A DNA stretch of 64,000 nt, taken from contig NC_009486.1 of the NCBI RefSeq assembly GCF_000016785.1, positions 620,001 to 684,000 on the forward strand, given 5' to 3'. The notes under the pieces were generated by a model that ran no database searches, was not told the origin of the DNA, and worked only from the letters and a program-made list of their open reading frames with translations. Numbering within the stretch: position 1 is the first letter of the stretch; each line of letters begins with the position of its first letter. The translations under genes were made by a program, and so were the position numbers. Origin of the DNA: Thermotoga petrophila RKU-1. Its GTDB lineage: Bacteria; Thermotogota; Thermotogae; Thermotogales; Thermotogaceae. Shown in pieces: positions 1 to 8,528 of the stretch.

Positions 1-675
1 AGAAGGCATGAGACCTGCTTTCGCTCCCACTTCCACCGCCATGTTGGAAATGGTGAGTCTGTCCTCCACATTCATATTTTCGATACAGCTTCCATGGAAC
101 TCCAACGCTTTGTAAGTTGCGCCGTCGCTTCCCAGAATTCTCGCGATCTCGAGAATGATGTCTTTCGCGTAAACTCCATCCTGTAACTTCCCGTTCACCA
201 CAACCTTGATCGTCTCAGGTACTTTGAACCAGTTCTGTCCAAGCCCGAAGATGATCGCAACATCTGTGGACCCCATTCCCGTTCCGAAAGCACCGAGCCC
301 ACCGGCAGTGCAGGTGTGCGAATCCGCACCTGCTACCAGATCGCCGGGTTTCACGTATTTTTCCGCGAGGATCTGGTGGGATATCCCGTCTCCCGCATCG
401 AAAACCTTGACTCCCATCTCTTTTCCAAATTCTCTCATCATCTTCTGCGAATTCGAAAGCTCTTTCCTCGGGCTCGGAGAAGCGTGATCGATGAAGAGGA
501 AGGCCTTCGGGACCTTCACTTCTTTGAAGCCGAGTTCTCTGAATTCGTTTATCATCAGGGGGCCTGTTCCATCCTGGGCCATGGCTATATCCACTCTCGC
601 GAGTACGATTTCTCCGGCTTTCACGTCTCTTCCAGTATGTTCAGAAAAGATCTTTTCTGCGAGTGTCTTACCCAT
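1..675 (-). CDS. Aconitase/3-isopropylmalate dehydratase-type large subunit (5' part, cut by window edge)
   Basis: This is the N-terminal 225 codons of an aconitase-superfamily hydro-lyase large subunit; the rest lies before base 1. The visible part has family landmarks such as VAGADSHTCTAGGLGAFGTG, which contains the first iron-sulfur cysteine, and GSDGATYKALEFHG. The start is taken as the ATG at 675 because GGAGG lies 7 nt upstream; an ATG at 681 is too close to that site. The gene overlaps the citrate synthase stop by 8 nt, so the two are very likely co-translated. The family covers isopropylmalate, homoaconitate and aconitate substrates. The citrate synthase partner favours an aconitase-like role feeding 2-oxoglutarate and glutamate synthesis, which is inference. 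The small subunit should follow outside the window. Confidence 0.85.
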   Translation of the reverse strand, partial: MGKTLAEKIFSEHTGRDVKAGEIVLARVDIAMAQDGTGPLMINEFRELGFKEVKVPKAFLFIDHASPSPRKELSNSQKMMREFGKEMGVKVFDAGDGISHQILAEKYVKPGDLVAGADSHTCTAGGLGAFGTGMGSTDVAIIFGLGQNWFKVPETIKVVVNGKLQDGVYAKDIILEIARILGSDGATYKALEFHGSCIENMNVEDRLTISNMAVEVGAKAGLMPS

Positions 676-1771
676 TCTCATCCCTCCGCTCGATAGGAAT
701 GTATTCGACATCCATAGGACCCACGTACTCACTAGTTGGTCTGATCAGCTTGTTGTCGCTCACGTATTCGATCACATGAGCGGTCCATCCGACAACGCGA
801 GCAGTTGCAAACAGGGCAGTGAACATGTTCCTTGGAAAACCGAGCTCTTCGAAGAGAACGCTCGAATACAGATCCACATTCGGGTATATGTTTTTGATCT
901 TGTTAGAAACGATGTATTCTTCCAGCTTGCTGGCGATTCTGAACAGTTTGCTATCTGGAAAGTGTTCCTGAAGAACTCTCTTCAAAAACACCGCTCTCGG
1001 ATCGTAAGTTTTGTAAACTCGATGCCCGAATCCCATGATCTTTCTTTTCTCTTTCAGACACTTTTGAACGAACTCTTCCACCCTGTCTTCACTTCCGATC
1101 TCTTCTAGCATGGGCGGAACCTTTTCACTCGCACCACCGTGGAGAGGACCCTTGAGCGCACCGAGAGCCCCTACAATACAGGAATAAAGATCGGAGAGCG
1201 TGGAAGCTATCACAAGCGCGGCAAAGGTGGAAGCGTTTATATCTTGCTCCATGAGAAGAATGAACGCAGATTCCAGAAGACGGATCTTTTCGTTTCTCTC
1301 TCCGAACATCATGTAGTAGAAGTTCTCAACGTGTGATAAGTCTTTTCTTGGCTTTATCAGTTCTTTTCCTTTAGAGTATCTGTAGTAATACGCCAGTATT
1401 GTGGGAAAGACGCTGGCAACCCTGATGGCTTTTTCTCTGAGATCCTCATCGTTCCCATCCATGGAACCGTGAATGGAAAGGAATATCTTCAAAACATCAA
1501 TGTAATGAAGGTCTTTCGGAAGATGGTAAAGAATTTCAAGGGCTTCATCAGGAAGCTCTCTGTAATCTGCCATTTTCCTTTTGAATTCTTCAAGCTCACT
1601 CTTTGTGGGAAGCTTTCCGTACCAGAGAAAGTAGGCCGTTTCTTCGAAAGTCGATTTTTCCGCGAGTTCCTCAACCGGTATTCCTCGGTAGTAGAGTCTT
1701 CCGTTGATGCCGTCCAGATAGCATATCGAACTTTCACATATTTTGACGCCTTCCAGTCCCTTTTGTATCAA
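668..1771 (-). CDS. gltA: Citrate synthase
   Basis: Condenses oxaloacetate and acetyl-CoA to citrate in the cytoplasm. The 367-residue protein has the short bacterial/archaeal type II-like length. Catalytic-region motifs are visible: GPLHGGASE, the FGHRVYKTYDPRA histidine motif and the NVDLYSSVL aspartate motif near the C-terminus. The start is TTG at 1771, supported by GGAGG exactly 7 nt upstream; no ATG or GTG fits as well. The gene is first in an operon with the following aconitase-type gene, with an 8-nt overlap. In a fermenter this pair probably serves the oxidative branch towards glutamate rather than a full TCA cycle. A methylcitrate synthase role cannot be excluded from sequence alone. 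Confidence 0.93.
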   Translation of the reverse strand: MIQKGLEGVKICESSICYLDGINGRLYYRGIPVEELAEKSTFEETAYFLWYGKLPTKSELEEFKRKMADYRELPDEALEILYHLPKDLHYIDVLKIFLSIHGSMDGNDEDLREKAIRVASVFPTILAYYYRYSKGKELIKPRKDLSHVENFYYMMFGERNEKIRLLESAFILLMEQDINASTFAALVIASTLSDLYSCIVGALGALKGPLHGGASEKVPPMLEEIGSEDRVEEFVQKCLKEKRKIMGFGHRVYKTYDPRAVFLKRVLQEHFPDSKLFRIASKLEEYIVSNKIKNIYPNVDLYSSVLFEELGFPRNMFTALFATARVVGWTAHVIEYVSDNKLIRPTSEYVGPMDVEYIPIERRDENG

Positions 1772-1787
1772 AATAACACCTCCGTGT

Positions 1788-1801
1788 TGTATAACTATAC
1801 A
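1788..1801. promoter_or_regulatory. 14-bp palindrome in front of citrate synthase
   Basis: TGTATA-AC-TATACA is a perfect inverted repeat with a 2-nt centre, lying 17 nt upstream of the TTG start of citrate synthase. A TATAGT hexamer (1799 to 1794, minus strand) within it could be the -10 element, so a protein bound here would block transcription. The regulator is unknown; A/T-rich palindromes of this size can arise by chance. Confidence 0.3.
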
Positions 1802-1922
1802 CTGGAACGATTAAAAATGAAGGAGGGCTTTGGGAAATTTTACCATACAAACTTGAAGGTAAAGTTAAACAGTACTGCATGGCACAGGCTGGCATTTTAA
1901 TGCTTTTCGTTTTGAAAAAGAT

Positions 1923-1952
1923 TTAACACTTTCGCAGAAAAATTGGTAGAAT
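1923..1952 (+). promoter_or_regulatory. Predicted sigma-A promoter of pfp
   Basis: TTAACA at 1923-1928 and TAGAAT at 1947-1952 are separated by 18 nt, giving a start about 30 nt before the GTG codon of pfp, with a strong AGGGGAGGGG ribosome site in between. An alternative -35, TTGAAA at 1912, is too far from the -10. Confidence 0.5.
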
Positions 1953-1988
1953 ATGTTTTGAAGACATTAAGCAAGGGGAGGGGTTGAA

Positions 1989-3248
1989 GTGGCTGAAAGA
2001 TTGGGGATACTCGTTGGTGGAGGGCCGGCACCTGGAATCAACAGTGTGATAAGTTCTGTTACCATCGAAGCTATAAACAACGGACTCGAAGTGATCGGAA
2101 TATACGATGGATTCAAACACCTCGTAGAGGGAAAAACGAATATGGTGAAAAAACTTTCCATCGAAGATGTCTCCAGAATCCACATCGAAGGTGGATCCAT
2201 TCTCAGAACCTCGAGGGTGAATCCTGCCAAATCCGAAGAAACCCTCGAGAAGACAGTTCAGACTCTCAAAAAGCTCGGGATAAAGTATCTTGTTACTATC
2301 GGCGGGGACGACACCGCGTTCTCCGCGAGCAAAGTGTGTGAAAGATCGAAGGGCGAAATAAAGGTGGTCCACGTTCCAAAGACTATAGACAACGATCTCC
2401 CTCTTCCGGAGAACATGCCCACGTTCGGTTTCGAAACAGCTCGTCACGTAGCCACAGAGCTCGTCTACAATCTCATGCAAGACTCAAGAACAACGAACAG
2501 ATGGTACTTTGTGGCCATGATGGGAAGGGAAGCCGGGCACCTCGCACTCGGCGTTGGAAAAGCAGCGAGTGCAACGATCACGATCATTCCTGAAGAGTTC
2601 AAAGAGGGAGTGACGCTCGAAGAAGTGTGCGACGTTCTCGATGGGGCGATTCTCAAGAGAAAACTCATGGGAAGAGACGATGGAGTAGCAATAATAGGTG
2701 AAGGTATCGCAGAAAAGATGGATCCTGAGGAACTTGCCAACACTCCCGGTGTGATAGTCGAAAAAGACCCACACGGACACCTGAGACTTGCAGAAATCCC
2801 GCTCGCCACCATTCTGAAACGGGCGATCGAGAGGAGATACGCTGAAAGAGGTGAAAGAATCCACATCGTCGATGTCACAATAGGATACGAACTCAGAAGC
2901 GCACGTCCCATACCCTTCGACATAGTATACACCAGGACACTCGGTTACGGTGCTGTGAGATTTCTCCTTGGAGACTATTCCGATCTCCCTGGCGGGATGG
3001 TGTGCGTGGTTGGTGGCAGAATCAAGATTCTTCCCTTCGACGCTTTCATGGATCCAAAGACCGGAAGGACAAAGGTGAGAGTGGTGGATGTTCGATCGGA
3101 AGATTACAGAGTAGCAAGAAAATACATGATAAGGCTGGAAAAGAAAGATCTCGAAGATCCCGAAACTCTCGAAAAACTAGCAAAGCTCGCAAAGATGGAA
3201 CCTGAAGAATTCAAAAAGAAATACTGGCACACGACAGAGCTTCCATAA
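1989..3248 (+). CDS. pfp: Pyrophosphate-dependent 6-phosphofructokinase
   Basis: Phosphorylates fructose 6-phosphate using pyrophosphate, a reversible glycolytic step. The 419-residue protein has GGDD at 105-108 in place of the GGDG of ATP enzymes, and PKTIDND at 130-136 with a lysine where ATP-dependent enzymes have glycine. Both are the accepted markers of PPi specificity. MGREAGHLAL further on belongs to the sugar-phosphate site. The start is GTG, preceded by GGGGAGG. The gene is transcribed alone, divergent from citrate synthase, and ends in a bidirectional hairpin. Thermotoga species carry this enzyme alongside a separate ATP-dependent one. A PPi enzyme pairs naturally with the PPi-handling pyruvate phosphate dikinase encoded at 37042-39687. 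Confidence 0.95.
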   Translation: MAERLGILVGGGPAPGINSVISSVTIEAINNGLEVIGIYDGFKHLVEGKTNMVKKLSIEDVSRIHIEGGSILRTSRVNPAKSEETLEKTVQTLKKLGIKYLVTIGGDDTAFSASKVCERSKGEIKVVHVPKTIDNDLPLPENMPTFGFETARHVATELVYNLMQDSRTTNRWYFVAMMGREAGHLALGVGKAASATITIIPEEFKEGVTLEEVCDVLDGAILKRKLMGRDDGVAIIGEGIAEKMDPEELANTPGVIVEKDPHGHLRLAEIPLATILKRAIERRYAERGERIHIVDVTIGYELRSARPIPFDIVYTRTLGYGAVRFLLGDYSDLPGGMVCVVGGRIKILPFDAFMDPKTGRTKVRVVDVRSEDYRVARKYMIRLEKKDLEDPETLEKLAKLAKMEPEEFKKKYWHTTELP

Positions 3249-3255
3249 AACTTTT

Positions 3256-3278
3256 ATGAGCCCCATCTTGGGGCTCAT
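3256..3278. terminator. Bidirectional terminator between pfp and the ABC exporter genes
   Basis: ATGAGCCCC-atctt-GGGGCTCAT forms a perfect 9-bp stem. It is followed by a T-rich run on the plus strand and by ATAAAAGTTTT on the minus strand, between two converging genes. Its last base overlaps the stop codon of the minus-strand ABC gene. Confidence 0.8.
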
Positions 3279-5071
3279 TATCTTTCTACAACGAGACCGT
3301 ATTGGCTTGTGAAGAGCTCGTAATAAAAGCCTCGCTTTTGAATCAACTCATCGTGTTTTCCCATCTCCACAATTTCTCCGTCTCTTAAAACGATGATCAG
3401 ATCTGCGTTTTTTATCGTGTTCAATCTGTGAGCTATGATGATGCTGGTCTTCCCCTCCATGAGTTTCCACATGGCTGCCTGTATGCTTTTCTCCGTCTTT
3501 GTGTCAACGTTGCTGGTGGCTTCGTCCAGTATCAGGATCTTTGGATTCGCAAGGAAAGCTCTTGTTATGGCAAGAAGCTGTCTTTGACCCTGACTCAGAT
3601 CTTCACCGTTGTCGGTGAGGACCGTTTCGTAACCCTCAGGCAGGTGTTTTATGAAGTGGTCGGAATGTGTCAGTTTCGCTGCTTCTTTTATTTCTTCGTC
3701 GGTAGCGTCAGGATTTCCGTATTTGAGGTTTTCTTTCACGGTGGTGGAAAACAAAATAGTATCCTGAAGGACGATGCCTACGCTGGATCTCAGAGAACTC
3801 CTCTTTATTTTTCTTATATCTATACCATCCACGAGGATCTGCCCTCTGTCCACGTCGTAGAATCTCATCAACAGATTCACGATCGTCGTCTTTCCGGACC
3901 CTGTGGGACCCACCAGTGCAACCTTCTGACCCGGTTTTATGTGAAAGGTTATGTCTTTGAGAACGGGCTTTTTCTTGTCGTAGGAGAACCACACGTTCCT
4001 GAACTCGATTTCTCCTCTGACTTCCCTCAGTTCCACAGCATCAGGATCGTCTTTTTCTTCCTCCAGATCGAGAATCTCAAAGATTCTTTCAGCACTCGCA
4101 AGCGCCATCTGGATCATGTTGAACTGGTTAGAAAGCTCGTTCAACGGTCTTGTGAACTGCCTCGAGTAGCCTATGAAGGTGGCTATGGTACCCACTGTGA
4201 TTATGTCTTTCAAGGCGAGCCATCCTCCAAAACCGCTGATCAGGGCAAATCCGAGGTTGTTGACCATGTTCATCAGAGGGGGGAGAACACCTGAAAAGAT
4301 CTGAGCCTTCGTTCCCACCTTTCTGAGACTCTCGTTCACCCGGTCGAACTTCTCCATCTCTTTTTCCTCACGGGTGAAGAGTTTTATCACAGTGAGGCCG
4401 GAGATGTCTTCTTCTATGATCCCATTGAGCTGACCGAGAATTCTTTGATTTTCATAAAAGTATTTTCTGGTTCGGCTGGAGACGATCTGTGTAATGAGAA
4501 CGGTCAAGGGAACTATTGAGAGTGTGACGAGTGAAAGGATCACATTCACTCTGAACATCATGATCACAGCGCCTGCGAGTGTCACAATTCCCGAGAAGAA
4601 CTGAATGATACTGTTTCCAAGAACGTTGTTTATATTGTCCACATCGTTTATGACTCTGCTTATGATGTCTCCGTGAGGTGTTCTGTCGAAGAAGCCGACC
4701 GGAACTCTTTGAAGCTTCTCGAAAAGCTCCTTTCTCAAACGAAAAACAACATCCTGAGAAAGAGTTAGCATGATCTTTCCCTGAAGCCAGAAGAGAAGAG
4801 ACGTAAGCGCGTAAATCGTTCCGAGAATCAGCATGTATCTGGGAAGAAGATCGAATTTTCTTGGAACGAAGACAACATCGATCGTTTTTCCTATGAGATA
4901 CGGTGAGAGAACACCAAGTATGGAAGAAACGGTGACGAAAACAAAGACCATGATCAAAGTGAAAGTGTGAGGTCTCAGATAACCGAGGAGTCTTCTCAAC
5001 GTGGCCGTGGGATTTTTCAGTGCGGGTTTTTCTAAAATTGGTCCGTGTGGCCTTCTTCTGATCTCAGGCAT
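3278..5071 (-). CDS. Heterodimeric ABC exporter, subunit with the catalytic glutamate
   Basis: Type IV ABC exporter half-transporter with an N-terminal six-helix membrane domain (roughly residues 35-325) and a C-terminal ATPase. Walker A is GPTGSGKTT at 388-396. Walker B ends in LDE with Glu517. The signature is the non-standard LSQGQ at 492-496. The 577-residue partner encoded upstream has the reverse pattern, so the dimer has one working and one degenerate ATP site. This matches the structurally characterised T. maritima TM287/TM288 exporter, of which this is the TM288 side. The gene start overlaps the partner's stop by 8 nt. The substrate is probably drug-like or lipophilic compounds. Confidence 0.93.
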   Translation of the reverse strand: MPEIRRRPHGPILEKPALKNPTATLRRLLGYLRPHTFTLIMVFVFVTVSSILGVLSPYLIGKTIDVVFVPRKFDLLPRYMLILGTIYALTSLLFWLQGKIMLTLSQDVVFRLRKELFEKLQRVPVGFFDRTPHGDIISRVINDVDNINNVLGNSIIQFFSGIVTLAGAVIMMFRVNVILSLVTLSIVPLTVLITQIVSSRTRKYFYENQRILGQLNGIIEEDISGLTVIKLFTREEKEMEKFDRVNESLRKVGTKAQIFSGVLPPLMNMVNNLGFALISGFGGWLALKDIITVGTIATFIGYSRQFTRPLNELSNQFNMIQMALASAERIFEILDLEEEKDDPDAVELREVRGEIEFRNVWFSYDKKKPVLKDITFHIKPGQKVALVGPTGSGKTTIVNLLMRFYDVDRGQILVDGIDIRKIKRSSLRSSVGIVLQDTILFSTTVKENLKYGNPDATDEEIKEAAKLTHSDHFIKHLPEGYETVLTDNGEDLSQGQRQLLAITRAFLANPKILILDEATSNVDTKTEKSIQAAMWKLMEGKTSIIIAHRLNTIKNADLIIVLRDGEIVEMGKHDELIQKRGFYYELFTSQYGLVVER

Positions 5072-6797
5072 CGTTCATCACCCCGTTTCCAAACTGGGAT
5101 TCATATATCTCTCGATAGGGTTTGCAGTGTTCGAGCAACTCTTTGTGGGTGCCAAATCCCGCTACTTTCCCTTCATGAAGGACCAGGATCTTATCGGCGA
5201 GAAGAGCCGTTGGGATCTTCTGAGTGATGATGAAGGTCGTACATCCCTTCGTGTATTGCTTCAACCCATCCAGTATTCTTTTCTCAGTTATGGGATCCAC
5301 TGAGCTCGTGCAGTCGTCGAGTATCAGTACCTTTGGTTTTTTTACAAGAGCACGGGCTATGGAAAGTCTCTGTTTCTGACCTCCCGAGAAGTTCCTTCCT
5401 CCTCTTTCAACGCGAGAATCGTATCCTTCGGGCAGACTGATTATGAAATCGTGTATCTGAGCGATCTTCGCTGCCTCCACGATTTCATCATCTGTGGCGT
5501 CTTCTCTTCCCCATTTCAGGTTCTCTTTGATGGTTCCCGAAAACAGCACGGTTTCCTGAGGAACAACAGATATGCGACCTCTCAGATCTTTCAGCTTCAC
5601 CGTCCGAACGTCCAGTTCATCGACTTCCACACGTCCACGCTCTGGATCTATGAGTCTTGGAATGAGGTTCATGAGGGTGGTCTTTCCGGACCCTGTTTCA
5701 CCCAGAACGGCAATGAGTGATCCTGGTTCAACGGAGAAGTTCACTCCGCTGAGGACAGGATCGGTGTTTTCGAAGTATCTGAATTCGACATTTTCGAAGG
5801 AAACGCTCCCCTCCACATTTGGAAGTGCTAAGGCATTGTCTGCTTCTTCAATTGCAGGTTTTTCGTTCAGCACCTCCAGAACTCTCTTTGCAGAAGCACT
5901 GGCTCTTACAATGAAATTGAGAATGTTTCCGATCATCATGAGAGAGAACATGATCTGCATGAGGTAATTCGTGTATGCCATGATGCTTCCTATCTCCATC
6001 TGGTTGTTTCTAACGAGAACCCCTCCAAACCACAGGACGGCGATCATCCCCATATTCACGATGAATATGAAAAGGGGCAGTGCGAAAACAATGAGTGAAA
6101 AGGCACTGATGATGGATCTTCTCAGAGACTCGTTTGCTTTCCGAAAGTTCTCATTCTCGTATTCTTCTCTTCGAAAGGCCCTCACTACCCTGACACCCAG
6201 GAGATTTTCTCTCACGACTCTGTTGACCTCGTCGGTGCTCTCTTGAATCTTTCGAAAAAGAGGATTCCCTTTCCTAGTGAGCCACACAAAGAGAAGAACG
6301 ATGGGAGGTATCAAAAAGATCAAAACGGAAGAGAGCTTCGCATTGATAGACACCGCCATGACAATTCCACCTACAAAGAGAAGAGGCGCTCTGACAACGA
6401 TCCTGAGAAGCATCATCACCAAGTTTTGAAGCTGCGTGACGTCGTTGGTGAGACGCGTTATCAAAGATGAAGTGTGGAATCTGTTCACATTGGAAATAGA
6501 AAAACTCAGAACTTTTCTGAAGAGATCTCGCCTCAAGTCGGCTCCAAAGTTCTGACTGGCGTAGCTCGCAAAGACCGTGCAGCCTATTCCTCCCACCGCA
6601 CCTATCAGTGCCACTATCAACATGAGGATCCCTGTTTTCAAAACCAGAGAAAAGTCTCCACGCGCGATTCCTTCGTCGACGATACGTGCCAAAAGAGTGG
6701 GTTGTGAAAGATCACATATCACTTCTACAACCATGAAAAGCGGTGCGAGAACGGCGAATAGCCAGTAAGGTTTTAAATATCTGGCGAGTGTTTTCAT
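5064..6797 (-). CDS. Heterodimeric ABC exporter, subunit with degenerate Walker B
   Basis: The 577-residue half-transporter partner of the following gene has a six-helix membrane domain (about 12-300) and an ATPase domain. Walker A is GETGSGKTT at 366-374 and the signature is canonical FSGGQ at 470-474. The Walker B motif reads LILDDC, with Asp495 where the catalytic Glu should be. The site it forms with the partner's LSQGQ is therefore degenerate, while its good signature completes the partner's active site. This is the TM287 side of the known heterodimer. It overlaps the PadR-family gene by 4 nt and the partner by 8 nt, so all three form one operon. Confidence 0.93.
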   Translation of the reverse strand: MKTLARYLKPYWLFAVLAPLFMVVEVICDLSQPTLLARIVDEGIARGDFSLVLKTGILMLIVALIGAVGGIGCTVFASYASQNFGADLRRDLFRKVLSFSISNVNRFHTSSLITRLTNDVTQLQNLVMMLLRIVVRAPLLFVGGIVMAVSINAKLSSVLIFLIPPIVLLFVWLTRKGNPLFRKIQESTDEVNRVVRENLLGVRVVRAFRREEYENENFRKANESLRRSIISAFSLIVFALPLFIFIVNMGMIAVLWFGGVLVRNNQMEIGSIMAYTNYLMQIMFSLMMIGNILNFIVRASASAKRVLEVLNEKPAIEEADNALALPNVEGSVSFENVEFRYFENTDPVLSGVNFSVEPGSLIAVLGETGSGKTTLMNLIPRLIDPERGRVEVDELDVRTVKLKDLRGRISVVPQETVLFSGTIKENLKWGREDATDDEIVEAAKIAQIHDFIISLPEGYDSRVERGGRNFSGGQKQRLSIARALVKKPKVLILDDCTSSVDPITEKRILDGLKQYTKGCTTFIITQKIPTALLADKILVLHEGKVAGFGTHKELLEHCKPYREIYESQFGNGVMNDA

Positions 6798-7246
6798 TTC
6801 GAGTTTTTCCCTCCGTAGATGATGTTGTATACGTTCCTTTCAAAGTCTTCCGTGGCGTGTTTTAATTTCTTCTTTTGTTCCGGTGTGAGATCTTTCGCGT
6901 TTTTGAAAATCACATCCACTACATTTCTCAAGGAAAGACCACAAATTTCAGAAAAGACTCTGAATCTCTCTGCGAAATCCAGTGCCTTCTTGATTTCCTC
7001 TTTGTGTTCTTCCAGGTACTTTCTCCCCTTATCAGTCAAACGGTAAACCTTTCTTTTCCCCTCGTTGTATGTTTCGATGTATTTCTGCTTCCTGAGGGAA
7101 GAGAGTATCGGGTAGAGCGCACCAGGACTCGGAGGCTCTGCCCCTATTATCTGGGAGATCTTCTTCATTATGTAGTACCCATGAGAGGGTTGTTGAGAAA
7201 TTATGTGAAGAACCAGAAATTTCAGATGCCCTTTCGTATCTCTCAT
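6794..7246 (-). CDS. PadR-family transcriptional regulator
   Basis: A 150-residue protein with an N-terminal winged helix typical of PadR. It begins [20 protein letters not shown], has the [20 protein letters not shown] recognition-helix and wing region, and a helical C-terminal tail for dimerisation. PadR proteins usually repress neighbouring efflux genes and release DNA on ligand binding. Here the gene overlaps the first exporter gene by 4 nt and leads the operon, so autoregulation of an inducible exporter is the likely scheme. The ATG at 7246 is the chosen start. A palindrome at 7256-7265 just upstream is the candidate operator. Confidence 0.88.
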   Translation of the reverse strand: MRDTKGHLKFLVLHIISQQPSHGYYIMKKISQIIGAEPPSPGALYPILSSLRKQKYIETYNEGKRKVYRLTDKGRKYLEEHKEEIKKALDFAERFRVFSEICGLSLRNVVDVIFKNAKDLTPEQKKKLKHATEDFERNVYNIIYGGKNSK

Positions 7247-7255
7247 ACTGTCACC

Positions 7256-7265
7256 AGATATATCT
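7256..7265. promoter_or_regulatory. Candidate PadR operator
   Basis: AGATATATCT is a perfect 10-bp palindrome located between the predicted transcription start and the ATG of the PadR gene. The position suits autorepression. The assignment is by position only. Confidence 0.4.
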
Positions 7266-7289
7266 ATAGAGTTATGATTTTCAACAAGA

Positions 7290-7317
7290 ATTATACCGGA
7301 TTTCTGGAATATCTCAA
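7290..7317 (-). promoter_or_regulatory. Predicted promoter of the padR-exporter operon
   Basis: On the minus strand TTGAGA (7317-7312) and TATAAT (7295-7290) are separated by 16 nt. The -35 overlaps the end of the upstream araM-like gene, so the exporter operon has its own promoter although it lies downstream of the arabinose operon. Confidence 0.6.
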
Positions 7318-8525
7318 AACACCATTTCGGAAAAATTCTTGAGGATCTTCATCTCATCAAAGACATCCAAGATGGTGAACCTGTCCCTTATGGTGTTTGC
7401 GAGACGTACAACTCTTGACAGAAAGTCTTTGCTGTAACTGTTGATCACTGAGTTCACATCTATAGTCTCAAGAGTTCTTTTGAGATGGGGGAAAAACTCC
7501 CAGTAAATATCCTCCAATGGTTCTCCGACTATATCTGCTTCGATTTTTGGGAATTTCTTCTCAGCGTATGTTTTTAAAAATTCTTCTACTTTTCTTTCTT
7601 CGAAGAGCTCAAGAAGTTCTTTCCTTCTTTCCTCAATGGAGTAGTCTTTTAGAGGTATCTCTTTCTTCTCTACAAGTGCCTCGTACGCCTTCATCGAAAC
7701 AAAAACTCCTATCATCACTGTCAAGCCATGGAAAGGAGGCATCTCCCCTTTTTCTTCGTGAAACATCTCTATCAGATGGGAAACCATGTGTTCTGCACCG
7801 GACGCCGGCCTTGAATTTCCCATGATGACCATGTTGATTCCTGAAACAAGATGGGCCTCTATGAGTGTTTTGATAGCACTTCTTTCTCTGTTGAGAATGT
7901 CCTTTGACTTCAAAAGAATTTCTTTCAACAGATCTTTCATGTCGTTCCAGACGAAATCACAAATGTTCTCACCCGTCACAACATGTGAGAGAATCCAGTC
8001 CATTCTCGCGGGAATCTTGGCAACGATGTCTCCTACACCAGCCCTCAAAAGATCCATTGGTGCATTTCTCAACACCTCAATGTCTAAAAGAATCTTCCCG
8101 GGAGGAATCGCTTTGAATGTCTTTTTCACACCGTTCACCAAGATAGGTGCCACGGTGGAAGTGTAAGCGTCCACAGAAGGCGCTGTGGGAACACACGAGA
8201 AACGCTTTCCTGAAAGATATGCCGCGTATCTTGCTATGTCTGTGAGACTACCAGATCCAATCGATACGATCTCTGGAAAATTTCCAGATGCTTTCATTAC
8301 TTTCTCAATGTTTTCCATCGTCGCAAGGGGTCTTCTCTCGTTGAAAACGAAGGACCGCTTCCCGGGTAGATTCACCAGGGAAGCGGTGTTCAGGTCTGCT
8401 ATGAAAAACGCATCTGGAAAAATATCAGGTGCTTCTCTTATGGATGCCTCCAGGATTTCTATATCTGGAACCTCATGAGTTTTCCCGCAACTGCACTCGA
8501 AAGTTTTCCCTAGGATATTCTTCAT
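7314..8525 (-). CDS. araM: AraM-like glycerol-1-phosphate dehydrogenase family protein
   Basis: A 403-residue member of the iron-containing alcohol dehydrogenase superfamily, sn-glycerol-1-phosphate dehydrogenase / AraM branch. Visible landmarks are SIGSGSLTDIARY for nucleotide binding, GVGDIVAK with a metal-binding aspartate, and two histidine ligands in SGAEHMVSHL and PPFHGLTVMIG. In Bacillus the homologous AraM is a glycerol-1-phosphate dehydrogenase encoded in the arabinose operon for reasons still unclear. Here too it is the last gene of the arabinose operon, 3 nt after the kinase gene. The true substrate, dihydroxyacetone phosphate or a sugar-derived ketose phosphate, cannot be decided from sequence. 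Confidence 0.85.
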   Translation of the reverse strand: MKNILGKTFECSCGKTHEVPDIEILEASIREAPDIFPDAFFIADLNTASLVNLPGKRSFVFNERRPLATMENIEKVMKASGNFPEIVSIGSGSLTDIARYAAYLSGKRFSCVPTAPSVDAYTSTVAPILVNGVKKTFKAIPPGKILLDIEVLRNAPMDLLRAGVGDIVAKIPARMDWILSHVVTGENICDFVWNDMKDLLKEILLKSKDILNRERSAIKTLIEAHLVSGINMVIMGNSRPASGAEHMVSHLIEMFHEEKGEMPPFHGLTVMIGVFVSMKAYEALVEKKEIPLKDYSIEERRKELLELFEERKVEEFLKTYAEKKFPKIEADIVGEPLEDIYWEFFPHLKRTLETIDVNSVINSYSKDFLSRVVRLANTIRDRFTILDVFDEMKILKNFSEMVF

Positions 8526-8528
8526 TTT

